Below, one piece after another: positions 56,362-64,000 of a DNA stretch of 64,000 nt. Both the position numbers and the translations under genes were made by a program. Source of the stretch: Villigracilis sp024434165 (lineage in GTDB: Bacteria > Chloroflexota > Anaerolineae > Anaerolineales > Villigracilaceae). The stretch lies in contig SZPK01000012.1 of the NCBI GenBank assembly GCA_030263665.1, positions 124,001-188,000 on the forward strand. Reading direction: 5' to 3'. Below the pieces are notes generated by a model. It was not told the origin of the DNA, did not search any database, and saw only the letters and a program-made list of their open reading frames with translations. Position 1 is the first letter of the stretch. Every line of letters begins with the position of its first letter.

Positions 56362-57603
56362 TCACGGACCCCAGCGCATGTCTTTCGCGTAAGGCAGGAG
56401 CGCGATCATCGGGCTTCCATCGGCGGGATACAACTGCGCCGCGCCGCCCATGTAGGTCTGTTCGTTCTGGGCGTTGGCAACGATGACGAAACTCGCATCG
56501 GGAGCCCAGAGCGCTTCGTTCATGAACTGGAAGGTCTCCGGGCGCAGGACGGTCCTGCCCGTCACGCCGTCCGCCGCCGAGCGGACGAGTTGCAGCGGCG
56601 GGCGGTTGATCATATCGCCGGTGTTGGGCACGCTGGCGTAGAAATAATACAACTGTCCATCCGGCGCGATGAAGGGATTATCGGCGACCTCGGCGGGGTT
56701 GGAGTCGAAATCGCCGAGAAGAAGCGTGGTCACAACTCCGGAGTTTGCATCCACCCGCCAGAGACCGGCAGCAAACATGCCGAAGGTGGGGCTGGCTGAA
56801 TACAACACGGAGGCGTCGCTGCTGAGCGAGTAATCGCCGCAGCAGATGATTCCGCGCTGTTCGTTGGTCAATCGCACGAGCGTCCCGCCGTTGACCTGGT
56901 AGATCCCGGTGGATGCACCCTCGTAATATCCAAGCGTGATGAGGAGTTTACTGCCGTCGCTGGAGTACATTTCGGGCCAGTACAGTTCCTCCGGCACGGC
57001 AAAGCCGCCCCCAAGTTGATTGATTTTGTTCTCCAGCACGCGGTTGGACTGCCCGCTGGCGACCGAGTAGAAATTCAGCCCCTTGTAGCCATAGGCAATG
57101 GTCTGTCCGTTCGGGGAGAAAACCGGGCTGCTGACATTCGTCAGGAAGGGATTGTTCACATCCTGTGCGCCGCCGTCGAGAATCATTTTGCGGTTACTGC
57201 CGTCGGCATTGGCGGTAAATAACTGGTTGTTTGCAACGAACACAATGCCGCCGTCCGCCGGCGAGACATCGAACTCCTCCACATTGGCGGGTTCGAAGGT
57301 CAGCTGCGTGACGGTCTTGCCGTCTTTCTCCAGGCGGAAGACCTGCAAGATCTGCGCCGCGTCATTGGCGAGATAATACAACGAGCGCGGCAAAAGCCCG
57401 GATGGGGAATCCACAGGCGCGGGCGCGGAAGGAAGCGTCCCTCCACTGCCGGGAGAAGCCGTCAGCGCGGAAAGCGTCGCGGCGACGATGGTCTCCACAC
57501 CGGCGGGTTCCTGCGGGGCGGGCGTCCCCAGCGGATTGGCACAGGCAAGCGCAAGCAGAATCAGAGCGGGGATTGCAAACAGATAATTCATTCGTTTGTT
57601 CAT
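56362..57603 (-). CDS. PD40/TolB-like beta-propeller lipoprotein
   Basis: A 413-residue protein. The signal peptide ends L-A-L-A-C, giving a lipoprotein with a T/P-rich linker. It then has about six repeats of the PD40 type (F-S-P-N-G-Q-T-I-A-Y, Y-S-S-D-G-S-K-L-L-I-T, L-S-S-D-A-S-V-L-Y-S, I-A-P-D-G-Q-L-Y-Y), forming a beta-propeller outside the cell. No enzymatic motif is seen; a binding or scaffold role is likely. The start with GAGGT just before it is preferred to the GTG two codons upstream. Confidence 0.82.
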   Translation of the reverse strand: MNKRMNYLFAIPALILLALACANPLGTPAPQEPAGVETIVAATLSALTASPGSGGTLPSAPAPVDSPSGLLPRSLYYLANDAAQILQVFRLEKDGKTVTQLTFEPANVEEFDVSPADGGIVFVANNQLFTANADGSNRKMILDGGAQDVNNPFLTNVSSPVFSPNGQTIAYGYKGLNFYSVASGQSNRVLENKINQLGGGFAVPEELYWPEMYSSDGSKLLITLGYYEGASTGIYQVNGGTLVRLTNEQRGIICCGDYSLSSDASVLYSASPTFGMFAAGLWRVDANSGVVTTLLLGDFDSNPAEVADNPFIAPDGQLYYFYASVPNTGDMINRPPLQLVRSAADGVTGRTVLRPETFQFMNEALWAPDASFVIVANAQNEQTYMGGAAQLYPADGSPMIALLPYAKDMRWGP

Positions 57604-57617
57604 GGGCACCTCGTATT

Positions 57618-57678
57618 TTTAAGCAAAACAAAGACGTTGAATCAGCCGGGAAGTTCCGCGCTGAAACACGTCTTTGTT
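57618..57678 (-). terminator. Terminator of the antiporter/DarA operon
   Basis: AACAAAGACGT and its exact complement (57627-57637 with 57668-57678) enclose a 30-base loop. Followed on the minus strand by TTTGCTTAAAAA. It lies 14 bp behind the last DarA-like gene. Confidence 0.6.
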
Positions 57679-57692
57679 GAATGGCAAAAAGG

Positions 57693-57953
57693 TCAGACCT
57701 GTTCGTAGTGATGCACAGGCACAACGAATAATGTGGCGCGTTTTTGTTCGCCTTTGGAAGGCAGGGCGTTACGCACGGTCTCGATGACGGCATCCACCTG
57801 GTTATCCTCCACGCCCAACAGCATGGTGACCACGCCGCTGCGTAAAAACCCGCCTGTCGAAGCCACGCGGGTCACGCGGTAACTGGCGGCGGTAAATGCC
57901 TGCGTCAGCGTGTCGGCATCCTGGTCTTTGACGATGACAATGATCATTTTCAT
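57693..57953 (-). CDS. DarA-type PII-like protein, cyclic-di-AMP receptor family (copy 1)
   Basis: An 86-residue protein. It starts M-K-M-I-I-V-I-V-K-D-Q-D-A-D, has the family motif A-S-T-G-G-F-L (31-37) and continues T-M-L-L-G-V-E-D-N-Q-V-D. In DarA/PstA this T-G-G-F region contacts c-di-AMP, and the protein forms a PII-like trimer. It is short, with little in the flexible loops. It is the last gene of an operon with a cation:proton antiporter, and c-di-AMP commonly controls potassium transport, so a regulatory role on the antiporter is inferred. Confidence 0.82.
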   Translation of the reverse strand: MKMIIVIVKDQDADTLTQAFTAASYRVTRVASTGGFLRSGVVTMLLGVEDNQVDAVIETVRNALPSKGEQKRATLFVVPVHHYEQV

Positions 57954-58013
57954 GGCACTTCTCTCCTCGTTTCCAGATCCGGCAGATTCCTGGAAACCTG
58001 CCCGGTCTGAATT

Positions 58014-58343
58014 TTATATTTGTTCGAACCGCTCCACCGGCAATGCGAAAACAGTCGCGCCGCCCACAGTGACGGGCACCGGCGCAGGCATGGGCATGGG
58101 CGAACCTTCCAGCGGCAGGGTCATGTATTCGATGCGCTGGCGGCAGGCTTCGTGCAGGGCATCGAGCGCCTCCGTCTGCTTTTCCACCGGCAGACCGATG
58201 AGCAGGGTGGCGTTGCGCCTGCCCAAAAAACCGCCCGCGCTGGCGAGGTACGTTAGCGATGCGCCCATGCTTTGCAGGGCTTTGGTGGCGGGGTCCAGGT
58301 CCTGTTCCTGAATGACAGCCACGAGCAATAAATGAGTCGTCAT
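58014..58343 (-). CDS. DarA-type PII-like protein (copy 2, diverged)
   Basis: A 109-residue relative of the next gene: L-L-L-V-A-V-I-Q-E-Q-D-L-D, then A-S-A-G-G-F-L-G-R-R-N-A-T-L-L-I-G. The ligand motif is S-A-G-G-F instead of S-T-G-G-F, and a methionine/proline-rich insert (P-M-P-M-P-A-P-V-P-V) lengthens the end. It may bind the same nucleotide differently or form mixed trimers with copy 1. Its start is one base from the stop of the PII-like gene. Confidence 0.75.
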   Translation of the reverse strand: MTTHLLLVAVIQEQDLDPATKALQSMGASLTYLASAGGFLGRRNATLLIGLPVEKQTEALDALHEACRQRIEYMTLPLEGSPMPMPAPVPVTVGGATVFALPVERFEQI

Positions 58344-58344
58344 A

Positions 58345-58698
58345 TCACGGTTCCTTTCTCAAGCCATGAGCGCGCAGGACGGGGGTGACAACCAGCAGAC
58401 CGGTATCCGGTTTATTCAAATCGCCGACCAGCTGCTGTGTGACGGCGAGGATTCGGTCAATCATGCCTTCATCCTCGATCACGGTGAAGAGCGTGCGGCT
58501 CAGGGTTTCCGAGGCTTCATAAAAATCGTCCAGCGAGGGGATCAGCGGAACATCGTCGCGCATCCCTCGTTTCTGGCGGAGCCTGCCCATTCCCGAACTG
58601 AACAGGACGGTGGCGCCGCGCACCCCTATTTTATTCCATGCTTCCAATAATTCTTCGAGCAGATCCGGATTGTGCAGAACGAACGTGACGAGGTACAT
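58345..58698 (-). CDS. PII-like small regulatory protein
   Basis: A 117-residue protein with a ferredoxin-like beta-alpha-beta pattern: M-Y-L-V-T-F-V-L-H-N-P-D-L-L-E-E-L-L-E-A-W, G-V-R-G-A-T-V-L-F-S-S-G-M-G-R, and L-F-T-V-I-E-D-E-G-M-I-D-R-I-L. This resembles P-II family or PII-like sensors but lacks the uridylylation T-loop tyrosine pattern. It lies 3 bp behind the antiporter gene. Ligand unknown; regulation of the antiporter is inferred. Confidence 0.65.
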   Translation of the reverse strand: MYLVTFVLHNPDLLEELLEAWNKIGVRGATVLFSSGMGRLRQKRGMRDDVPLIPSLDDFYEASETLSRTLFTVIEDEGMIDRILAVTQQLVGDLNKPDTGLLVVTPVLRAHGLRKEP

Positions 58699-58701
58699 AG
58701 A

Positions 58702-59958
58702 CTACGACTCCTCCAACCTTTGCGCTTCAGACTCCGCCCGTACCTGCCCGGCGTTGAGCGGGGGATGCTCCGCCTTTGCCTTTTCCCGCGCAAACAACGA
58801 ACGCAGGATGGGCGGCGTGACCAATGTTGTGACCAGGATCATCACCACGATGGCGGAAAATTCGTTCCCGCCCATCAAGCCGTTTTGAATGCCCACGCTG
58901 GCGACGATCAAACCGACCTCGCCGCGCGAGATCATTCCCGCGCCGAGTTGAACGGCTTCGATGGCGTTGAGTCCGCCCAGCCGCGCGCCCCAGCCCGAAC
59001 CGATCCACTTCCCGGCAACCGCGCCGGCGGTGATGAGCGCGGTAAACAGCAGGGATTCCAATCGAAAACTCCGCAGGTCAATGGACAAGCCGATGTTCAC
59101 AAAGAAGATCGGCACGAACAAGGCATACGCCAGCGTATGGGCGCCCAATTCGATGCGTTCCTTTTCCGGCGTGCGGGCGAGCATCAGCCCCGCGATGAAC
59201 GACCCGGTGATCGCCGCCATGCCGCCGACCAGTTCCGCGGCGATTCCATACAGGAGCATGATGACGATGGAAATCGTCAACACGCCCTGGCTGATGGGCA
59301 GGCGGGCTGTCCGGCGCAGGAACCACGGCAGCGCCTTCAAGCCGGCGAACACCGACGCCGCCAGGAACAGGAACATGCGCAGGATGGTGAGCAGGATGCT
59401 TGCGGTCCCGCCCGCCCCGCCCTGCACCGCGAGGAAGATCGAAAGCAGGAGGATGATCAGCACATCGTCGAAGACCGCCGCGCCGAGCAGGCTCAACCCT
59501 ACGCGGCTGCGCAGCGCCTTGAATTCCATCAACGTCTGGGCGGAGATGCTCACGCTGGTGGCGCCCAGCGTCAGCCCGAGGAAGAGCGAGGCGCTGGGGT
59601 CCATCCCAAAGGACAATCCCGTTCCCCATCCCAAAAGCACCGGCACGAGGACGCCCATCAAGCCTGCCAGCGCCGCCACGCGCATGTTCTGACGCATTTC
59701 ACTGAAGTGCAGTTCCAACCCCGCCATGAACATGAGCAGGAGCACGCCCAGTTCGGCAAACTCGCCGATGGTATCCGCCAGTTCATGCGCGATAAATGGC
59801 AGGTCGAGCAGGTTGAGGAGCGACGGACCCAGCAGGATACCGGTCAGCAGTTCCCCGAGGACGGCGGGCTGTCCCAGGCGCATGCTCAGGTAGCCAGCCA
59901 GTTTGGAAGCGAGCAGAATGATCGAAATAAGAAGGGCGAGTTGAAGAAAGGCGCTCAT
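58702..59958 (-). CDS. CPA2-type cation:proton antiporter
   Basis: A 418-residue KefB/NapA-like antiporter with about 12-13 helices: L-A-G-Y-L-S-M-R-L-G-Q-P-A-V-L-G-E-L-L-T-G-I-L-L-G-P near the start, A-T-S-V-S-I-S-A, A-A-V-F-D-D-V (ion-binding aspartates) and S-R-G-E-V-G-L-I-V-A. The usual cytoplasmic TrkA-N/RCK domain is missing. Three small PII-like or DarA-like proteins follow in the same operon and may take over that regulatory job. The start M-S-A-F at 59958 is preferred to an upstream reading. K+/H+ or Na+/H+ specificity cannot be read. Confidence 0.88.
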   Translation of the reverse strand: MSAFLQLALLISIILLASKLAGYLSMRLGQPAVLGELLTGILLGPSLLNLLDLPFIAHELADTIGEFAELGVLLLMFMAGLELHFSEMRQNMRVAALAGLMGVLVPVLLGWGTGLSFGMDPSASLFLGLTLGATSVSISAQTLMEFKALRSRVGLSLLGAAVFDDVLIILLLSIFLAVQGGAGGTASILLTILRMFLFLAASVFAGLKALPWFLRRTARLPISQGVLTISIVIMLLYGIAAELVGGMAAITGSFIAGLMLARTPEKERIELGAHTLAYALFVPIFFVNIGLSIDLRSFRLESLLFTALITAGAVAGKWIGSGWGARLGGLNAIEAVQLGAGMISRGEVGLIVASVGIQNGLMGGNEFSAIVVMILVTTLVTPPILRSLFAREKAKAEHPPLNAGQVRAESEAQRLEES

Positions 59959-60005
59959 GATCGCTGAAATTTTATACCACGTTTTGTTTGCAATTTTCCA
60001 CACGC

Positions 60006-60587
60006 CTACCCAGGCGGTTCCTCCTGCTTCCATTTCACTGAAATGGGAGTTGCGTTTTCGGGAATGTGTTCGTACACCTTTTCCAGCGGAATGCCTTGCG
60101 CATGACAGATGACGATTGCCAGCGAAAGCCCGTGCGCGACGAGAAGCACGGAATCGCGCGGATGCCTTTGCGCAATTTCACCCGCCGCCGCCAGCACACG
60201 CTCCGCCACATCGCAGGGCGACTCGCCGTTCGGCGCGCGGGCATGGAATGGGTCCCGCCGGCGCTCCTCGATTTCGCGCGGAAAGCGCGCCTCGATTTCG
60301 CCGGCGAGCAGACCCTCCCAATCGCCCAGGTTGATCTCGCGCAGACGCGGCTCCAGGGTGACGGTCACGCCCAGGGTCTCGGCAAGCAGTTCCGCCGTCT
60401 GGAAGGAGCGCGGAAGATCGCTCGCGTATATGGCTGCGAAGCGCATCCCCTTCAGTTTTTCCCGCAGGGCAAGCGCCTGTCTGCGTCCCGTATCGTTCAA
60501 GCCCGGCGCATGAGGCGACTGTCCCTGCCACCTGCCGCCGAGGTTCCAATCCGTCTGCCCGTGACGGACGAGCCAGAGTTCGGTCAT
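60006..60587 (-). CDS. gpgP: Histidine phosphatase, probable glucosyl-3-phosphoglycerate phosphatase
   Basis: A 193-residue phosphoglycerate-mutase-like phosphatase. The catalytic R-H-G-Q-T-D-W-N is at 8-15, with S-D-L-P-R-S-F-Q-T-A, L-R-E-I-N-L-G-D-W-E-G and V-A-H-G. Its ATG overlaps the stop of the GpgS gene (ATGA). In actinobacteria, GpgP, which removes phosphate from glucosyl-3-phosphoglycerate, belongs to this same superfamily, so the coupling to GpgS supports that role. Without the context it could be any small histidine phosphatase. Confidence 0.75.
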   Translation of the reverse strand: MTELWLVRHGQTDWNLGGRWQGQSPHAPGLNDTGRRQALALREKLKGMRFAAIYASDLPRSFQTAELLAETLGVTVTLEPRLREINLGDWEGLLAGEIEARFPREIEERRRDPFHARAPNGESPCDVAERVLAAAGEIAQRHPRDSVLLVAHGLSLAIVICHAQGIPLEKVYEHIPENATPISVKWKQEEPPG

Positions 60588-62383
60588 CGTTTGCGTTCCA
60601 GGTATTCCGGCACTTCGATCATCGGCGGACGTTCGTATTCGGCGATCTGCTCCACTTCGAGGAAATAACCTTTGCCGTCGTGACGAATCAATTTCATCGA
60701 ACGGTTCACGTCCTCCAGCACCGCGCGCCCGAAACGGGTTTCCAGTTTGCGCATCACGGTCTGCACGATGGCAAACGACATCTTGCTCAACGCCTCCAAA
60801 TGCTGGTTGTGGTGGATGCGTTCGAGCAAATCCACCTGCGCGATGGAGTGCAAGCCGAACTTTTCGTAGATGTCAATCAGCAGACCGGTCTCCACGCCGT
60901 AGCCCGAATAAAAGGTGGCGCGTTCCAGCGCTTCACGCCGCCCCGCATACTCGCCTGAAAGCGGCTGAACCACGCCGGAAAGTTCCGGGTAGAACAGGTT
61001 CAACAACGGGCGCGCGGTCAATTCAGTCACACGCCCTCCGCCGCCCGCCTGCATTTTTTGTCCCACCCGCAGCGGCCTGCGATAGAAGCCCTTCACCAGT
61101 TGAATCTGCGGGTTGACCAGCAGCGGACCGATGATGCCGTACACAAAACGCGGATGGATGTTGACGATGTCCGTGTCAATCCACACGATGATGTCGCCCT
61201 TTGTGACAAGCAGGCTTTTCCACAACGCTTCGCCCTTGCCGTTGCGCGGTCCCAGCCGTTCCAGCAAATGCTGGTGGATGTAAACGGGCACGCCTTCCTT
61301 CTCCGCGATCTCGCGCGTGCGGTCGGCGGAGTTGGAATCGATCAGCACGATCTCGTCCAGCAGGGGCGCGCGCCGCATCAATTCCTTTTTCATCGTGCGG
61401 ATGACATTCCCCACCGTTTCCTCTTCGTCCAAGGCGGGCAGGGCGAGGCTGATGCTCAGGTTTTGCTTTCGTTTCAAATCCACCAGTTCTCGCAGCTGGC
61501 TGAACTCGTCCGCATGGAAGGTGTTTTCGGCAAACCATTTATCCACCAGAATCGAAATCGCCTCCACGCCCGCGCTCTCGTCGTACACCGTCTGCGGAAC
61601 GGGTCTTCCCCGTTTCACGGCGATCACCGTGCATGGCGCTTCGTGCAGGATGCGGTCTGCCACCGCGCCCATCGAAACGGAACTGGTCACAGGCTGGGAG
61701 GTGGTGCCGAGGATGATGACATCCGCCTTCTTCGTGTTCTCCAGGATGACCTGCACCGCATCATCCGTGACCTCGAACTGTTTCTGCACTTCGGGCAGCT
61801 GTTTCAACACCCGGTCCAACCCCTTGAACGGCGCGTCAATGCTTGTTTCGGGGTCGTCCGCCCGGCGGATGTGAAGCGTCGTCACCCCTTTTGGATGCAG
61901 ACCCAACCCCACGCGCAGCGCCAATTCCGCGTGCGGTCCGCCTCGCACCGGGACCAGGACCTGCTTCGGTTTGCTGGTGATTTTTCCACGCATCAGAGCC
62001 ACGTCGCACGGCGGGCGCGTCAGCAGGTCGTTTCCGTTGACGTGTAACGCCTTGAGATGGGAATCGAACTCCAGCAGAAGCAGGTCGGGCTGTTCTTCCT
62101 GAAGCAGGTTCGAAAGTTCGTTCCACGGCTCGTGCGAAACGATAACCCTCGATCTGCTGACGATCTTCTCCTCCCTCCCGTAGTTCCTCAACAGTTTGCG
62201 CAGGGCGCGCGCGGCGGCGGCACCTTTGCTCAACGACTCTTCGGGCGGCAAAACCACCACGCCCACCAGGATGATCTCCGCATCGAACAGGCGCGCGGTC
62301 TCCAACGCATGCAAGCCGGGTCCTTCGTGAACCAGCGGGATGAGAATGCTGTGGATGGGTGAAAATTCGGAATGTCGCTGCAT
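60584..62383 (-). CDS. gpgS: Glucosyl-3-phosphoglycerate synthase fused to two universal stress domains
   Basis: A 599-residue protein. Two UspA-like domains (about 9-135 and 138-265; the second has V-I-L-G-T-T-S-Q and S-V-S-M-G-A-V-A-D-R-I-L) precede a GpgS-type GT-A glycosyltransferase (about 310-590). The latter has L-A-L-P-A-L-D-E-E-E-T-V-G, I-D-S-N-S-A-D-R-T-R-E, the metal site W-I-D-T-D-I-V-N (about 400), P-L-S-G-E-Y-A-G-R-R and S-G-Y-G-V-E. It should make glucosyl-3-phosphoglycerate from an NDP-glucose and 3-phosphoglycerate, en route to the compatible solute glucosylglycerate. The phosphatase follows, overlapping by 4 bases. Confidence 0.88.
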   Translation of the reverse strand: MQRHSEFSPIHSILIPLVHEGPGLHALETARLFDAEIILVGVVVLPPEESLSKGAAAARALRKLLRNYGREEKIVSRSRVIVSHEPWNELSNLLQEEQPDLLLLEFDSHLKALHVNGNDLLTRPPCDVALMRGKITSKPKQVLVPVRGGPHAELALRVGLGLHPKGVTTLHIRRADDPETSIDAPFKGLDRVLKQLPEVQKQFEVTDDAVQVILENTKKADVIILGTTSQPVTSSVSMGAVADRILHEAPCTVIAVKRGRPVPQTVYDESAGVEAISILVDKWFAENTFHADEFSQLRELVDLKRKQNLSISLALPALDEEETVGNVIRTMKKELMRRAPLLDEIVLIDSNSADRTREIAEKEGVPVYIHQHLLERLGPRNGKGEALWKSLLVTKGDIIVWIDTDIVNIHPRFVYGIIGPLLVNPQIQLVKGFYRRPLRVGQKMQAGGGGRVTELTARPLLNLFYPELSGVVQPLSGEYAGRREALERATFYSGYGVETGLLIDIYEKFGLHSIAQVDLLERIHHNQHLEALSKMSFAIVQTVMRKLETRFGRAVLEDVNRSMKLIRHDGKGYFLEVEQIAEYERPPMIEVPEYLERKR

Positions 62384-62404
62384 GAGGTTTTCCTTTCGCT
62401 ATGC

Positions 62405-62432
62405 GGTATATCCATCGCAAAGTCGGGCTCAA
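62405..62432 (-). promoter_or_regulatory. Possible promoter of the gpgS operon
   Basis: On the minus strand, TTGAGC (62427-62432) and TATACC (62405-62410) are 16 bp apart, and AAAGGAAAA follows before the ATG. It lies in the 109-bp gap after the glycosyltransferase gene. Confidence 0.45.
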
Positions 62433-62492
62433 GGCTGCCGTACCCATTCCGGGCACTTCCCCTGGCGCAGGGAGCAACCTTGTGCTGCAATA

Positions 62493-63704
62493 TTACAGAA
62501 TTGGCGCGATGTGTTGACGATAAATGGCTTCCCAGCGGAACGAGGCGCGCGCCCGCATGACAAACCTGGCAGGCAGGGATGTTTGAAAATAATCCGCAAG
62601 CAGGCTTGCGACCTTTGCAGGCTCTTCATCGGGCGGGAAAAACACGGCGTCTGCCAGGCCCAGTTTTCGCAAAGGAGGAATATCGGCGCAGAAGGCGGGC
62701 AAACGGCTGAACGCCGCTTCGATCAACGGGATGCCGAAACCCTCCTCGCGGCTGGGAAAGAACAGCGCGTCGGCGACGCGGTAGAAATCGGCGATGACTT
62801 CATCGGGCAGGAAGCCGTCGTGCAGTTCCGCGAGAAAATACGCCGAGCCTTCCAAGCCCAATTGACTGCGCATTCCCTTGAGCATTTCAAAGTATCGGAT
62901 GTTGCCCGCGTTGTGCGGTCCCAGCGGACCCGTCACCACCAGCGCGGCGTGCGGATGTATCCTTTTCAACCCGGCTAAAGTGTGCAGTGCAAGTTCGATA
63001 TTCTTGCGCGGCGTCACGCGCACGGGCAGCAGCAGGATCGGCGCGGCGTCCAACAGGTTCGTCTTTTCAAGCAGGGAGCGGGTCAGCGCTTCGAGTTTGT
63101 AAAACCGTTCCATATCCACACCGTTGGGAATGACGCGGATCGAAGCGGGGTCCAGTTTCATCAGCGCTGCCAGTTCCGCGCGGCGCAAATCCGACACGAC
63201 GACATGAGTCAGACTGCCCCAGTCCGTTCGCAGCAAATCCCAGGGATAGCCGTCGTGCAGTTCGGGCAGATAGCGCGGCGTTGCCCACGCCAGGTCGTGA
63301 TGCCAGAGGATCAGGCGCGGCAGGTTCTTGGATTGGTGTAATTGGTGGAGGGCGGCGGTGAGGGCAAGATTCTTGTTCAGCGAGCAGACGTTGTGCGCGA
63401 TCAAGACATCCGCGCCGTATAAGGCGTCTTGCAGCAGGTTCATGAGTTCGCCGCGCAGAGATTCGAACTCATCCGTTACCAAGCCTTTATCCAGTTTTTC
63501 TTTCATCGCAAGCACGCGCTCGTGGCGCGAATCTGCCAGCGGGATTTTCACGAGCGGGATTTTCCCGTCCCATCTTTCGCCGCGCGCCGCGACCAGCCGC
63601 ACGGAATGTCCATCCGCGGACATGAGCCGCGCGTGATGGGCGATAACGCTTTCCACGCCGCCGACAACCGGCGGGACGGAGTAATGAAGCAGAGCGATAT
63701 TCAT
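62493..63704 (-). CDS. Family 4 glycosyltransferase
   Basis: A 403-residue GT-B glycosyltransferase. The N-terminal acceptor domain begins I-A-L-L-H-Y-S-V-P-P-V-V-G-G-V-E-S-V (the usual G-G-x-E). The C-terminal nucleotide-sugar domain has I-P-N-G-V-D-M-E-R-F, L-P-V-R-V-T-P-R-K-N-I and F-P-S-R-E-E-G-F-G-I-P-L-I-E-A (E-x7-E). It starts the visible run toward gpgS. A second GT4-like gene ends 43 bp upstream. It might extend glucosylglycerate (for example by mannose), but the sugar and acceptor are not readable. Confidence 0.85.
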   Translation of the reverse strand: MNIALLHYSVPPVVGGVESVIAHHARLMSADGHSVRLVAARGERWDGKIPLVKIPLADSRHERVLAMKEKLDKGLVTDEFESLRGELMNLLQDALYGADVLIAHNVCSLNKNLALTAALHQLHQSKNLPRLILWHHDLAWATPRYLPELHDGYPWDLLRTDWGSLTHVVVSDLRRAELAALMKLDPASIRVIPNGVDMERFYKLEALTRSLLEKTNLLDAAPILLLPVRVTPRKNIELALHTLAGLKRIHPHAALVVTGPLGPHNAGNIRYFEMLKGMRSQLGLEGSAYFLAELHDGFLPDEVIADFYRVADALFFPSREEGFGIPLIEAAFSRLPAFCADIPPLRKLGLADAVFFPPDEEPAKVASLLADYFQTSLPARFVMRARASFRWEAIYRQHIAPIL

Positions 63705-63747
63705 ATCGCTGCCTCCCTATGCTTTCGGCAGCTACAGCATTTGATGT

Positions 63748-64000
63748 TCATACCTGATACCCCAGGCAATCCGCCAGAATGGATTCCAGTCTGCGCTCCA
63801 GCACGGTATAGGAAAAATAGCGTTTGGCGAGCCGGTAATTCATCTCCGCCCATTCCATTGTCATGTCGGGAGTCTTCAGCGCGTGCCGCACGGCAGTAAT
63901 CGTGCTCGTGCTGATGAAGCCGTCGAACCAGAGCGTGTGGAAGCCTTTCGGCTTGATGTCCACTTCGTAGATCGAGTAGTTGTTGACCAGGATCAGGCGG
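63748..64000 (-). CDS. Glycosyltransferase-like protein, 5' end outside the window
   Basis: The frame is open to the window edge, so only the last 83 residues are seen: R-L-I-L-V-N-N-Y-S-I-Y-E-V-D ... W-F-D-G-F-I-S ... M-N-Y-R-L-A-K-R-Y-F-S-Y-T-V-L-E. The closing helix pattern (N-Y-x-x-A-x-R-Y-F-S-Y-x-x-L) is typical of GT4 enzymes. It is probably in one operon with the glycosyltransferase and gpgS genes downstream. Confidence 0.6.
   Translation of the reverse strand, partial: RLILVNNYSIYEVDIKPKGFHTLWFDGFISTSTITAVRHALKTPDMTMEWAEMNYRLAKRYFSYTVLERRLESILADCLGYQV

Overview
The window looks like a chromosome segment of an Anaerolineae-type member of the Chloroflexota. This is inferred from gene content, not from a database search. 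The pointers are a glutamate mutase L-like ATPase inside a membrane-protein cluster, a DUF4129/DUF4350/MoxR/DUF58/SpoIIM/RDD set, threonine/proline-rich lipoproteins and LPxTG-like tails, Flp pilins, and a GpgS glucosyl-3-phosphoglycerate synthase, together with many decayed intergenic palindromes. No phage, plasmid or IS transposase gene is visible. Both ends cut genes.

Layout. 0-9.3 kb: a four-helix-bundle protein tail, MFS transporter, methyltransferase, three Flp pilins on the minus strand, hutI, a membrane diguanylate cyclase, arginase, an inositol monophosphatase-like gene, a tRNA remnant, divergent tRNA-Gly and tRNA-Arg, a tandem duplication of the tRNA-Arg 3' end, and surE. 9.3-24.3 kb: a cupin, a chrA-MFS pair, a MrfA-like helicase carrying an HNH insert and three in-frame repeat insertions, a GT39-like membrane protein overlapping a YbhN-like protein, an Rrf2 regulator with a TauE exporter that share a candidate operator, an ICMT-like protein, NfeD, lipA, and a sigma factor operon. 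24.6-28.5 kb: a phnD-phnC-phnE type phosphonate/phosphite ABC transporter whose permease has an unusual outer domain. 28.7-38.4 kb: the MoxR/DUF58 cluster, SpoIIM, RDD and a second multi-spanning protein.

39.2-46.8 kb: a tightly packed minus-strand operon of seven genes built around a MutL-like ASKHA ATPase, a zinc-ribbon protein with about 13 P-x-W-L repeats, and several small membrane proteins. I recognise the parts but know of no described system with this composition. It is the best candidate for an undescribed machine. 46.9-57.6 kb: glgC with a 34-residue membrane peptide, tRNA-Leu, ychF, an array of seven 65-bp structured repeats, an oligoendopeptidase F, PEBP, GNAT, ssb, a second structured repeat array, panC, a hydrolase and a PD40 lipoprotein.

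57.7-64 kb: a minus-strand osmoadaptation-like locus. It encodes two family 4 glycosyltransferases, GpgS fused to universal stress domains, an overlapping histidine phosphatase that is a plausible GpgP, a CPA2 cation:proton antiporter, a PII-like protein and two DarA-type (c-di-AMP receptor family) proteins. The gene order suggests that glucosylglycerate synthesis and K+/H+ exchange are made together and sensed by small nucleotide-binding proteins.

Sigma-70 type promoters (for example TTGACA-17-TATGAT before the Rrf2 gene) and hairpin terminators are easy to see. Several genes have a -10 box so close to the start codon that the mRNA is probably leaderless.
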